From an uncultured Clostridia bacterium (GTDB lineage Bacteria > Bacillota > Clostridia > Christensenellales > CAG-314): 39,584 nucleotides of DNA. The stretch spans positions 1 through 39,584 of the forward strand of contig CAKPYT010000036.1 of NCBI GenBank assembly GCA_934203075.1, read 5' to 3'. The translations under genes and the position numbers were made by a program. Under the pieces are notes generated by a model. The model made no database searches and was not told where the DNA came from. It saw only the letters and a list, made by a program, of their open reading frames with translations. The number at the start of each line of letters is the position of its first letter. Position 1 is the first letter of the stretch. Shown here one piece after another: positions 31,497 to 39,425 of the stretch.

Positions 31497-31525
31497 ATTC
31501 TAGTGGAGAAAAGGCGAATTGACAA
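31497..31525 (-). promoter_or_regulatory. ade promoter
   Basis: Minus strand TTGTCA (complement of 31520-31525), 17-base spacer, TAGAAT (complement of 31497-31502). No purine riboswitch is recognisable in the short leader. Confidence 0.7.
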
Positions 31526-31584
31526 GTAAAAACCGAGAAAAAATCAAAACTCTTTGCGGGAAGGGGCAAATCGTTGAAATATAC

Positions 31585-31613
31585 TTGCAAGGAACGTATT
31601 TTTAGTTTATAAT
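31585..31613 (+). promoter_or_regulatory. Promoter heading a long leader or small RNA
   Basis: TTGCAA (31585-31590), 17-base spacer, perfect TATAAT (31608-31613). The transcript would start near 31620, about 315 bases before the next start codon. Confidence 0.78.
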
Positions 31614-31656
31614 GTTTGCGAGAAAGTTTGCTTGCAAGGACTTTCTCGCAAACATT
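31611..31656. repeat. Long perfect inverted repeat (16-bp stem, 14-base loop)
   Basis: AATGTTTGCGAGAAAG (31611-31626) pairs perfectly with 31641-31656. The loop contains the palindrome CTTGCAAG, which recurs at 31584-31591 with one base changed and exactly at 31773-31780. There is no T-run, so it is not a terminator. Its left arm overlaps the -10 box. Confidence 0.85.
31625..31643 (+). repeat. Direct repeat, copy 1
   Basis: AGTTTGCTTGCAAGGACTT, identical over 19 bases to 31767-31785 (142 bases apart). This copy spans the loop and inner stem of the large hairpin. Confidence 0.9.
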
Positions 31657-31766
31657 TCAGCGAGGTCGCAGGCGCGCAGCGCAGGCGAGCGACGGAAAGA
31701 AGCAAAGGGATGAAAAGCGAAACAAAGCGAGAAGGTACGCAGTACAAAGCGACCGAAGCTATAATC

Positions 31767-31785
31767 AGTTTGCTTGCAAGGACTT
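31767..31785 (+). repeat. Direct repeat, copy 2
   Basis: Identical to 31625-31643 over 19 bases, but without the flanking inverted repeat. Confidence 0.9.
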
Positions 31786-31934
31786 CCCTGAGTTTTCGGG
31801 AAAAGGCAAAAGACCGATGAAAACTTTCGGAAAATGCGGCTATGCGGCAACGCGCAGCGTGTTTTTCGTCAGAACGGAAAATAAAGAAACAAATTTCAAA
31901 ACGCACCGTTTTGAAAAAGAATCGAGGTAGAAGA

Positions 31935-32735
31935 ATGAAAAAGGCAGTATTTGCTCTCCTGGTGTTAGTGATGGTTTTTTCGTTGACGGCATGCCAAAGC
32001 GGGTTTATTCAACCGGATGCGAAGGTGCAGAACCCTACGGCACAGATTCAATTGGAATATACCGATGCGAACGACGGCTTGAAAACCGTAACGCTGCAAT
32101 TTGAATTGCGCTACGACAAAGCGCCGATTACGGTATTGAATTTTGTAAAATTGGCGAACGAGAAGTATTACGACGGTCTGATGATCGATTCCTCCACGGG
32201 GCTCGGCAGCAGCAGTAGTTTTACCACCGCATTGCAATACATCGGGGCAGGGAAATATCGTCGTCAAACGGCAGAGTCCAAGATTCTGGTGAATGCACAA
32301 AAGGAAAAGGGCATCGATTACAAAATCAAAGGGGAGTTTGCCGCAAACGGATACGACACGAACGATCTGGAAAACGCAATCGGCGCACTGGTGATGAATC
32401 GCACCTCCGGTCCGAAGAATTTTGATACGGCATCTACGGAGTTTTACATTTCTCTGAACGCGGCAACGACCAATAACGGCAATTATGCGGTGTTCGGTCA
32501 GTTCAAGAGCATGTCCGGCACGGTGCAGCCTGTCGATGCGGAAGAGGCAACGACCTACGAAGAAGCTGCCGGTTTCTACGATTGGTTCCTGGCGGATATG
32601 CTGGCAATGTCGACGGCGTCCCGTAAGTTGGATGACGGGCAATCCGTAACGGTGCCGAGTCTGTTTATTGCCATCACGAGCGTTACGGTGGATACGCACG
32701 GCGCAACGTTGCCGAATCCTCCGACTGTGAAATAG
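31935..32735 (+). CDS. Lipoprotein with a degenerate cyclophilin-type peptidyl-prolyl isomerase domain
   Basis: 266 residues from the ATG at 31935 (GAGG site upstream). Residues 1-20 form a lipoprotein signal with lipobox SLTAC, so Cys20 would be lipidated and the protein anchored outside the membrane. The body follows cyclophilin: APITVLNFVKLANEKYYDGLMI, then GALVMNRTSG, then STEFYI and YAVFGQF, matching the family's GALSMAR, SQFFI and AVFG blocks. The catalytic arginine that normally follows (FHR) is missing, so activity is doubtful. It may act as a folding helper or substrate binder. A terminator follows. Confidence 0.83.
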   Translation: MKKAVFALLVLVMVFSLTACQSGFIQPDAKVQNPTAQIQLEYTDANDGLKTVTLQFELRYDKAPITVLNFVKLANEKYYDGLMIDSSTGLGSSSSFTTALQYIGAGKYRRQTAESKILVNAQKEKGIDYKIKGEFAANGYDTNDLENAIGALVMNRTSGPKNFDTASTEFYISLNAATTNNGNYAVFGQFKSMSGTVQPVDAEEATTYEEAAGFYDWFLADMLAMSTASRKLDDGQSVTVPSLFIAITSVTVDTHGATLPNPPTVK

Positions 32736-32750
32736 TTTTCAAAGAAAGGC

Positions 32751-32785
32751 AAAAACCCGGGGGTCGTGAGATGCTCGGGTTTTTT
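32751..32785 (+). terminator. Terminator after the cyclophilin-like lipoprotein gene
   Basis: AAAAACCCGGG / CTCGGGTTTTTT stem with one G-T pair, followed by T-run; DUF512 begins 17 bases later. Confidence 0.82.
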
Positions 32786-32801
32786 AGTGTGAGAGAAGTT
32801 T

Positions 32802-34097
32802 ATGGGCGTTTGGGTCGGACACGTGTCAGGCGGGTCTCCTGCCAAAAAGGGAGGGATCCGTTCCGGCGACTACATTACGAAAATCAACGGGGAAGAAGTG
32901 CAGGACGTTCTGGATCTGCTCTATTTTGAGGTAGAGCCGTTCTGGAACGTCGAATTGCAGCGGGAAGGGGCTCCTTTGCAGTTCCATATCGAGAACCCGC
33001 AGGGGGATTCGTTCGGATGTGAAGTGGCGGAGCGCAGCCTGCTTTCGCCCAAAGTGTGCCGCAATCGCTGCAAGTTCTGTTTTGTGGATCAACTCCCGCG
33101 CGGGATGCGTCCCACGCTCTATGTGAAGGATGACGACTGGCGTTATTCTTTCATCATGGGCAACTATATCACGTTTACCAACGTGACGGAAGAGGAACTG
33201 CAGCGCATCTGCCGTCGTAAGTTTTCGCCGCTGTACGTTTCCGTGCACGCAACGGACGATCCGGTGCGCCGGGAATTGTTGGGCAATCCCGCTGCCGCGC
33301 CGATTCTGCCTCTCCTGAAACGGCTGGGCGAAAGCGGTGTGCAGATGCATACGCAAATCGTCATGTGTCCGGAGTGGAACGACGGCCGGGTGTTGGAGCA
33401 CACGTTAAACGATCTGTTGTCGCTTTATCCGCGGGTTCAGTCGGTCGCGGTGGTTCCGGTAGGGTTAACCGGACATCGTCAGGGACTGTTCCCTCTGAAG
33501 CCCGTGGACAAAAAGATTGCGGAAGATACCATTGCATTGGTGGAAGCGTTTCAGCAAAAGGCAAAAAAACTGCATCACACGAATTTTGCCTATTGCAGCG
33601 ACGAGTTTTACTGCAAGGCGGGCAGAGAAACACCTCCCGCGGAGGAATACGATTGTACCGAACAGTTGGAGAACGGGGTCGGCATGCTTTCGCTTTACCG
33701 TGAGGAGTTCCATGCCGGCTTGCGTCTGGCGCAAAGCGCCAGGAAAGAATCGTTCGGCTTGGTATGCGGAAAATCCGCCGAAGCGTTTTTTCGTCGCCTG
33801 CTGCAGGAGGCGAAAGAGCGTTTTCCCTCGCTGCAATGCGAATTGTACGCATTGACGAATCGCTTTTTCGGCGAAAGTATCACCGTTTCCGGTTTGTTGA
33901 CGGGCAAAGATATTCTGGAACAGTTGCAATCGCAAAATTTGCCGCAGCATATTTTGTTGCCGCACAGCATTTTGCGTCAATTCGAGCACGTCTTGTTGGA
34001 TGGTACCTCGGTGGAGGATTTGGCCGCGGGGCTGCAGCGCCGCGTTACCGTTTGCGAGGCAGACGGAACCTTCCTGGCAGAAATGTTATTCGATTAA
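32802..34097 (+). CDS. DUF512 family radical-SAM-like protein with N-terminal PDZ domain
   Basis: 431 residues. Residues 1-60 form a PDZ-like domain (VSGGSPAKKGGIRSGDYITKINGEEV). They are followed by a radical-SAM-type cluster motif CRNRCKFC (Cys86, Cys90, Cys93) and FVDQLP.GMR.TLY.KDDD, the signature of the DUF512 family, and a C-terminal DUF512 domain with ALTNRFFGESITVSGLLTGKD. The reaction is unknown. In many Firmicutes this gene directly precedes der, as here (9-base gap), suggesting a link to ribosome assembly or translation. The gene starts 17 bases after a terminator and has no clear promoter of its own. Confidence 0.92.
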   Translation: MGVWVGHVSGGSPAKKGGIRSGDYITKINGEEVQDVLDLLYFEVEPFWNVELQREGAPLQFHIENPQGDSFGCEVAERSLLSPKVCRNRCKFCFVDQLPRGMRPTLYVKDDDWRYSFIMGNYITFTNVTEEELQRICRRKFSPLYVSVHATDDPVRRELLGNPAAAPILPLLKRLGESGVQMHTQIVMCPEWNDGRVLEHTLNDLLSLYPRVQSVAVVPVGLTGHRQGLFPLKPVDKKIAEDTIALVEAFQQKAKKLHHTNFAYCSDEFYCKAGRETPPAEEYDCTEQLENGVGMLSLYREEFHAGLRLAQSARKESFGLVCGKSAEAFFRRLLQEAKERFPSLQCELYALTNRFFGESITVSGLLTGKDILEQLQSQNLPQHILLPHSILRQFEHVLLDGTSVEDLAAGLQRRVTVCEADGTFLAEMLFD

Positions 34098-34106
34098 GGA
34101 GAAATT

Positions 34107-35438
34107 ATGCAAACGAAACCGTTAGTGGCTCTCGTCGGAAAACCGAACGTGGGCAAATCTACTTTTTTCAATAAAGTCAGCGGGCAACGCGTTTCCATCG
34201 TGTCCGACGAACCGGGCGTTACGCGCGACAGAATCTACGCCGATGCGGAATGGCTGAACCATTCCTTTACGATGATCGATACCGGCGGGATTCAACTGAA
34301 AAGCGACGATAACATGATGAAACACATTCGCCTGCAGGCCGAAATCGCCATCGACCTTGCTTGCGTCATTTTGTTTTTTGTGGACGGAAAAAACGGCCTG
34401 ACTTCGGAGGATTACGACGTCCTGCAATTGTTGCGAAAAGCCAAAAAGCCGACGATTCTCGTGGTGAACAAGGCAGAACGTTTTTCTCCGGAAGAAATCG
34501 GGGAGTACTATGCTTTGGGTATAGGCGAGCCGTTTCTCATTTCCGCCGAGCAAAAACTCGGCATCGGCGATCTGCTGGACGAAGTCGTAAAGTACTTCCC
34601 GGCAGAGACGGAAGAAACGTCGGAGACCAAGCCTTTGCGGATTGCCGTCGTCGGGCGGCCGAATGCCGGCAAATCGTCTTTGGTCAACAAAATTCTGGGG
34701 TACGATCGTACCATCGTCAGTAATGTTGCCGGTACCACGCGGGACGCGATCGACACGCCTTTTACGGTGGACGGCAAACACTACGTGATCGTGGATACGG
34801 CGGGGATGCGTCGCAAGCGCAGTATCGAGGATGACAGCATCGAGGCGTACAGCGTCGTACGCGCCCTGAACGCCATCCGCACGGCAGACGTGTGTCTCGT
34901 CGTGCTGGATGCGACCGAAGAAATTTCGGAGCAGGACGTACGGATCGCGGGTTACGTGCACGAGCAGGGCAAACCCTCGGTAGTGGTCATCAACAAATGG
35001 GACGTGATCGAGAAGGATACGCATACCATAGAAAAGTTCAATGCGGACCTGGCACGGGATCTGGCGTTTATGGATTATTTCAAATCCGTCACGGTTTCGG
35101 CAAAAACGGGGCAGCGCGTGGGGAAATTGTTGGAATTGGTGCAATACGTCTACGAAAAAAGCACCATTCGCATTTCTACCGGCGTATTGAACGACGTCAT
35201 TTTCGATGCCATTGCAACGGTGGAACCGCCGAGCAAAAACGGCAAGCGTCTGAAAATTCGCTACTGCACGCAGCCTTTGACCTGCCCGCCGACCTTTGTT
35301 TTGTTCGTAAACGACGAAACGCTGATGCATTTTTCGTATAAGCGCTACCTGGAAAATTGTCTGCGCAAAGCCTTTTCGCTGGACGGAACCCCTATTAAAT
35401 TGTTTATCCGCAACCAATCGGAGGATAAATCCGAATGA
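34107..35438 (+). CDS. der: Ribosome-associated GTPase Der (EngA)
   Basis: 443 residues. Essential tandem GTPase for 50S ribosome maturation. Two G domains are seen, each with a P-loop: GKPNVGKST near residue 10 and GRPNAGKSS near 183. DTGG and DTAG switch motifs and NKAE and NKWD base-recognition motifs follow, then a C-terminal KH-like domain (residues about 355-440). An AAGGAG site precedes the ATG. It overlaps the plsY start by four bases. Confidence 0.98.
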   Translation: MQTKPLVALVGKPNVGKSTFFNKVSGQRVSIVSDEPGVTRDRIYADAEWLNHSFTMIDTGGIQLKSDDNMMKHIRLQAEIAIDLACVILFFVDGKNGLTSEDYDVLQLLRKAKKPTILVVNKAERFSPEEIGEYYALGIGEPFLISAEQKLGIGDLLDEVVKYFPAETEETSETKPLRIAVVGRPNAGKSSLVNKILGYDRTIVSNVAGTTRDAIDTPFTVDGKHYVIVDTAGMRRKRSIEDDSIEAYSVVRALNAIRTADVCLVVLDATEEISEQDVRIAGYVHEQGKPSVVVINKWDVIEKDTHTIEKFNADLARDLAFMDYFKSVTVSAKTGQRVGKLLELVQYVYEKSTIRISTGVLNDVIFDAIATVEPPSKNGKRLKIRYCTQPLTCPPTFVLFVNDETLMHFSYKRYLENCLRKAFSLDGTPIKLFIRNQSEDKSE

Positions 35439-36136
35439 TGTATTTGCAAGATTGGTGGCAGTTGCTGTTGTATGCCGTCGGGTGCTACGTTATCGGAACC
35501 ATCAATTTTTCGGTGATTCTTTCCACGCGCGTCAAGCATCGGGATATCCGCAGTATGGGCAGCGGCAATCCGGGCACCACAAACATGATGCGCTCGTTCG
35601 GCCTGCCGATGGGTGTTCTCACGCTTCTGGCGGATATGTCCAAAGCGGCGGTATGCGTTGCGGCAGGGCTGCTCTTGTTCGGCGCGGATGCCGGGCTTGC
35701 CAGAGTTGCCGGCTACCTCGGCGGAATGTCCTGCACCGTGGGGCATATTTTCCCCTTGTGGCTGAAGTTTCGCGGGGGAAAGGGCTTTGCCTGTTCCGTC
35801 GCCACGTTTTTGATTCTGGATCCCGCATTCACTGCAATCGCGCTTGGGGTCGGGCTGGTCGTGTTGGCCATTACCGATCGCATGTCCGTTTTTGCGCTTT
35901 TGTATTTTTTTGCGCAGATCGTGTATCATTGCCTGACGCTGCTTCCCTTGCAAAACTACGCCGTTCTGGCGTTTGCCGCGGTACAGTGCGGCATCGGCAT
36001 CTGGGCGCACCGCAGCAACATCGTGCGTTTGCTGCAGGGCAAAGAAAACCCTACGGGGGTACGTACGGCATTGTTCGGCAAAAAACCACCGAAGAACGAG
36101 GCCGAGCAGCACGACGAAACAAAGTCCGCAAAGTAG
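35435..36136 (+). CDS. plsY: Acyl-phosphate:glycerol-3-phosphate acyltransferase PlsY
   Basis: 233 residues. A polytopic membrane enzyme making lysophosphatidic acid at the start of phospholipid synthesis. The three conserved cytosolic loops are present: GSGNPGTTNMMR (about 42-53), GHIFPLWLKFRGGKG (about 104-118), and a third region near 190 (GIWAHRSNIVRL..GKE), which is the substrate-phosphate site. About five or six hydrophobic helices. The start overlaps der (ATGATG at 35435; either Met may be used). It is followed by the terminator at 36188-36221, closing the DUF512-der-plsY unit. Confidence 0.96.
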   Translation: MMYLQDWWQLLLYAVGCYVIGTINFSVILSTRVKHRDIRSMGSGNPGTTNMMRSFGLPMGVLTLLADMSKAAVCVAAGLLLFGADAGLARVAGYLGGMSCTVGHIFPLWLKFRGGKGFACSVATFLILDPAFTAIALGVGLVVLAITDRMSVFALLYFFAQIVYHCLTLLPLQNYAVLAFAAVQCGIGIWAHRSNIVRLLQGKENPTGVRTALFGKKPPKNEAEQHDETKSAK

Positions 36137-36187
36137 CAGCGTTTTGCGGCATCCGAAAACAGCAAAAGAAAATCGTAAAACCTTTCC

Positions 36188-36221
36188 GGAACTTCGGGTC
36201 GATCCCCGAAGTTCTTTTTTT
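36188..36221 (+). terminator. DUF512-der-plsY terminator
   Basis: Perfect 10-bp stem GAACTTCGGG / CCCGAAGTTC (36189-36198, 36205-36214), 6-base loop, seven T. Confidence 0.94.
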
Positions 36222-36378
36222 GCGCCGCAAACGTTTTTGTTGCCCCGGGGCCCTTCGGAACTTCGTTTTCCGGGACACTCGGTTTTCGGTCGGGAGGAGC
36301 GGCGCACGCAGGCGCAACCCGTGCCGCAATCGGGCGCTCGGTTTTACAGAAATAAAGTTCTAGCAAAAACCGCCTTTT

Positions 36379-36386
36379 CATATAGT
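36379..36386 (+). promoter_or_regulatory. Candidate sigma-E -10 element for spoIVA
   Basis: CATATAGT resembles the sporulation sigma-E -10 element CATACANT and lies 23 bases before the spoIVA ATG. The -35 region is not convincing. Sigma-E control of spoIVA is known in Bacillus. Confidence 0.4.
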
Positions 36387-36408
36387 AAATTGAAACAGGA
36401 GGGGGAAG

Positions 36409-37860
36409 ATGGAAACTTTCAATTTATATCGGGATATCGCCGAGCGGACGAACGGAGATATTTATATCGGTGTGGTAGGCCCAACGCGAACGGGCAAATC
36501 CACCTTTGTAACGAATTTTATGCAGAGTCTGGTCATTCCGAACATTGCGGATGCCAACGCGCGCACGCGCGCCGTGGATGAGTTGCCGCAATCGGCGGAC
36601 GGTCTCGCCGTCATGACCACACAGCCGAAGTTTGTGCCGAACGAAGCGGTCAGCGTCTCGCTGGACGAAACGACGCAGGCAAACGTGCGTCTGATCGATT
36701 GTGTCGGCTACGTGGCGGAAGGCGTTGCGGAAACGGAAGACCGCATGGTAAAAACGCCTTGGTCGTCCGAAGAAATGCCTTTCCGGCAGGCGGCGGAATT
36801 CGGCACGAGCAAAGTCGTGAACGAACACTCCACCATTGCCGTCGTCGTCACCAACGACGGAAGCATCGGCGAACTTCCGCGGAGCAACTACGTGTCTGCG
36901 GAAGAACGGGTGATAGAGGAATTGAAGCAAAGCCAAAAACCTTTCATTGTAGTGTTGAACGGCAAGGATCCCTCTTCCGAAGCGACGCGTAGTCTGGCTG
37001 CGGCGCTCGGCGAAAAGTACGGAGTCACCGTTTTGCCTCTGGACGTAAAGAATATGAAAAAGGCCGAGGCAGAAGAGGTTCTGGGCAGCATTTTAGACGA
37101 ATTCCCGCTCGAAACGGTGCGTATTTTCCTTCCGGATTGGATGCGCACGCTGGACGTGCAAAGTCACGTGATGAGTTCGCTTTTGGGGCGAGTCCGTCAG
37201 ACGTGCGAATCGGTTCAGAAAATGAGGGATTGCGAAAAATTGGTCTCGATGGGCGAAACGGAGGATTTGCAGACCCCGGTTCTGAAAAAGCGGGAGATGG
37301 GCAGCGGAAGTGCTTCCTACGAAATTTCGCCGAAGGAAGGGCTGTTCTATCAGGTGCTGAGTGAAAGTGCCGGAATGCCGATTGAGGACGATTTTTCGCT
37401 CATGGCGTTTGTGCAGCAGGCAGCAAAGGCCAAAATGCACTACGACAAGGTCAAAAGCGCGTTGGAGGACGCTCTGCAGAACGGTTACGGCGTCGTCAGT
37501 CCCTCGGCGGACGATCTGCAGTTGGAAGACCCGCAAATCGTGCGGCACGGCACACGTTACGGCGTTCGGCTGCGTGCAAGCGCGCCCAGTCTGCATATCA
37601 TGAAGGTGGACGTCACAACGGAAGTCAGCCCCATTGTCGGGTCCATGCAGCAAAGCAAATCGATGTTGGATAAGTTCGAGTCCGATCCGAAAGGAATTTG
37701 GGAAACGAACCTGTTCGGCAAGTCTATGTCCGACCTGGCAAAAGAGGGACTGGTCAGCAAATTGGTTGCCATGCCGAAGGACGTGCAAAAGAAATTGCGC
37801 CGCGCCGTCGGTCGCGTCGTGAACGATAATCGCGGAAACATCATTTGCATTCTTTTGTAA
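36409..37860 (+). CDS. spoIVA: Stage IV sporulation protein A (spore coat ATPase)
   Basis: 483 residues (Bacillus SpoIVA is about 492). It polymerises on the outer forespore membrane with ATP hydrolysis and forms the base of the spore coat. The Walker A motif GPTRTGKST is at residues 24-32, with the family's METFN.YRDIAERT.GDIYIGVVGP opening and later LIDCVGY.V.GA-like, TPW and TNDGSI blocks. The C-terminal NIICIL ending is also typical. An AGGAGGGGGAA site precedes the ATG. It is a single gene with its own terminator at 37880-37905. Its presence indicates an endospore former. Confidence 0.97.
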   Translation: METFNLYRDIAERTNGDIYIGVVGPTRTGKSTFVTNFMQSLVIPNIADANARTRAVDELPQSADGLAVMTTQPKFVPNEAVSVSLDETTQANVRLIDCVGYVAEGVAETEDRMVKTPWSSEEMPFRQAAEFGTSKVVNEHSTIAVVVTNDGSIGELPRSNYVSAEERVIEELKQSQKPFIVVLNGKDPSSEATRSLAAALGEKYGVTVLPLDVKNMKKAEAEEVLGSILDEFPLETVRIFLPDWMRTLDVQSHVMSSLLGRVRQTCESVQKMRDCEKLVSMGETEDLQTPVLKKREMGSGSASYEISPKEGLFYQVLSESAGMPIEDDFSLMAFVQQAAKAKMHYDKVKSALEDALQNGYGVVSPSADDLQLEDPQIVRHGTRYGVRLRASAPSLHIMKVDVTTEVSPIVGSMQQSKSMLDKFESDPKGIWETNLFGKSMSDLAKEGLVSKLVAMPKDVQKKLRRAVGRVVNDNRGNIICILL

Positions 37861-37879
37861 TCGAAAAAAGTCTTTCCGT

Positions 37880-37905
37880 AAAAAGGGTCGGCAACGACCC
37901 TTTTT
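37880..37905 (+). terminator. spoIVA terminator
   Basis: Perfect stem AAAAGGGTCG / CGACCCTTTT with a GCAA loop and T-run. Confidence 0.93.
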
Positions 37906-38235
37906 CTTTTGGCAGAACTTTCGGTTTCGAATTTCGGCGTTTCGTGTATTTCGGGCTTTTCGTTGCACGCTCTTTTTTTGCGTGTTTCAAACGGCGGCGT
38001 TGGGGAAAAATGTTGGTTGGTAAAACAGCGGAAAGAGCAAGAATCTTTGCCGGGTGCGGCAGCGTAACGATTTTTCCGCACGCGTTTCGTGTTTTGCGTG
38101 GGAGGAAAGGGGAAAAGAATTTCGGCAGTCCGTTTTTCGATTTTCCGCCGTTCTTGCAAAGGGAGGCCGCGAAGCCGGCGTCTCGATTTGCGCTGTCAGG
38201 GGCGGGGCTTGTTTTGCTCTTTCGGAAAGAAACGA

Positions 38236-38265
38236 TTGACAAGTTCCTTTCGGTAGTATTACACT
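38236..38265 (+). promoter_or_regulatory. rdgB promoter
   Basis: Perfect TTGACA (38236-38241), 18-base spacer, TACACT (38260-38265). Confidence 0.78.
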
Positions 38266-38288
38266 ACGTTCGGAAAGGAGTCAAAAGC

Positions 38289-38879
38289 ATGAAACTGATC
38301 ATCGCAACGGGCAATCAGGGGAAATTAAAAGAATTCCGGAATTTGCTTTCCGGCTTGTTTGAGGAAGTCACGTCCCTCGGCGACTTGGGGCTGGAGCAGA
38401 CGGCGGAAGAAACGGGGGAAACCTTTGCGGAAAACGCGTGGATCAAAGCCCGAAGCGTGGCGGAGAAGTTCCCCGCGTGTGCCGTGTTGGCGGATGACAG
38501 TGGTTTAAGCGTGGATGCCTTGCACGGCGAACCCGGGGTCTATTCCGCAAGATATAGTGCGGAAGGGACGGACGCGGCAAATCGCAAAAAATTGTTGCAG
38601 GCAATGCAGGGTCAACCCAACCGCTCTGCCCACTTTACGTCCGTATTGGTGTTGATTCTTCCGGATGGCCGGGTATTGCAGGCCGAAGGCACGGTGCAGG
38701 GGCGAATTCTGGAAGAGGAAACGGGTGCAGAAGGCTTCGGGTACGATTGTCTTTTCTATTGTGACGAGTTAAAAAAATCTTTCGGTCAGGCCACGCGGGA
38801 AGAAAAGAACGCCGTCAGCCATCGCGGCAGGGCAATGCGCCGCCTGCAAATCTTGCTGCGGGACGCCTTGCAAAAATAA
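38289..38879 (+). CDS. rdgB: XTP/dITP diphosphatase (non-canonical purine NTP pyrophosphatase)
   Basis: 196 residues, the usual length. Hydrolyses XTP, ITP and dITP to the monophosphates and so keeps deaminated purines out of DNA and RNA. The N-terminal ATGNQGKLKEF (6-16) is the substrate loop; ADDSGLSVDAL (about 71-81) holds the metal-binding acids; EGFGYD.LFY and the C-terminal SHRGRAMRRL complete the family signature. The ATG at 38289 follows AAGGAG. I see no clear terminator before the tRNA promoter. Confidence 0.97.
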   Translation: MKLIIATGNQGKLKEFRNLLSGLFEEVTSLGDLGLEQTAEETGETFAENAWIKARSVAEKFPACAVLADDSGLSVDALHGEPGVYSARYSAEGTDAANRKKLLQAMQGQPNRSAHFTSVLVLILPDGRVLQAEGTVQGRILEEETGAEGFGYDCLFYCDELKKSFGQATREEKNAVSHRGRAMRRLQILLRDALQK

Positions 38880-39009
38880 TCATCCGGTTGAGAGAGGGAC
38901 AAAACAAAGTAAGGGAAGGGAAAGAGTTCGCAAAAGAAAGTTCTCTGGAACCCGGACGTTTTGTTCTGGCGGAAGCAAAAAGAAATTTTGTAAAGTTATG
39001 GAGATTTTG

Positions 39010-39038
39010 TTGACATTCACAGTGCGGTTTGCTATAAT
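39010..39038 (+). promoter_or_regulatory. tRNA cluster promoter
   Basis: Perfect TTGACA (39010-39015), 17-base spacer, perfect TATAAT (39033-39038), 22 bases before the first tRNA. Among the strongest promoters in the window. Confidence 0.93.
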
Positions 39039-39060
39039 TTTTTAGCATCAATCGTAATGC

Positions 39061-39134
39061 GCGGGTGTAGTTCAATGGTAGAAGGCTAGCCTTCCAAGCT
39101 GGTTGCGTGGGGCCGATTCCCATCACCCGCTCCA
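39061..39134 (+). tRNA. tRNA-Gly (TCC) with unusual T loop
   Basis: 74 bases including encoded CCA. Acceptor GCGGGTG/CACCCGC, anticodon stem CTAGC/GCTGG with loop CTTCCAA, anticodon TCC. Two departures are seen: the T loop reads GCCGATT instead of TTCGATT (positions 54-55 are G-C rather than T-T), and the D stem has a G10-G25 mismatch (GTTC/GAAG). G18-G19 are present. First gene of the cluster. Confidence 0.9.
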
Positions 39135-39155
39135 AAAAACAACACACGGTTATTT

Positions 39156-39232
<77 letters not shown>

Positions 39233-39235
39233 TAT

Positions 39236-39313
39236 GGTGGGTATAGCTCAGCTGGTTAGAGTGCCAGATTGTGACTCTGGAGGTCGTGGGTTCGAAACCC
39301 ACTACTCACCCCA
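39236..39313 (+). tRNA. tRNA-His (GTG)
   Basis: 78 bases counting the encoded G at -1 (39236), which opposes discriminator C73 as required for histidine identity. Acceptor GTGGGTA/TACTCAC with one G-T pair, anticodon loop TTGTGAC, CCA encoded. Confidence 0.95.
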
Positions 39314-39345
39314 TTTTCCGCAAACATCACACAATTTCATAAAAT

Positions 39346-39420
39346 AGGGGTATCGCCAAGCGGTAAGGCATCAGACTTTGACTCTGACATTCGTAAGTTC
39401 AAATCTTGCTACCCCTGCCA
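39346..39420 (+). tRNA. tRNA-Gln (TTG)
   Basis: 75 bases including CCA. Acceptor AGGGGTA/TACCCCT, anticodon loop CTTTGAC, T loop TTCAAAT. No tRNA-Gln(CTG) is seen here. Confidence 0.95.
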
Positions 39421-39425
39421 ATTTT

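Larger units (their letters stand above)
31614..31934 (+). other. Non-coding leader or repeat element upstream of the lipoprotein gene
   Basis: About 320 bases of GA-rich sequence with no credible gene: short frames are Arg/Lys/Ser-rich and lack ribosome sites. It starts with the perfect hairpin, contains the 19-base direct repeat and a small hairpin (TTCCC/GGGAA near 31784-31802), and leads into the lipoprotein start. It could be a long 5' leader, a small RNA, or a member of a dispersed repeat family. Confidence 0.55.
37861..38288. other. 428-base gap with terminator and rdgB promoter
   Basis: Holds the spoIVA terminator (37880-37905) and the promoter at 38236-38265. The rest (37906-38235) shows no gene. 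Confidence 0.6.

Noticed and set aside
31611..31785. Possible CRISPR or transposon end in the repeat region
   Set aside because: Only two direct copies with unequal surroundings, no regular spacers, no cas or transposase gene, no target duplication seen.
31616..31930. Open frames (104, 82 and 62 codons) over the repeat region
   Set aside because: Arg/Lys/Ser-rich, repeat-derived, no ribosome sites, mutually overlapping in different frames; treated as non-coding.
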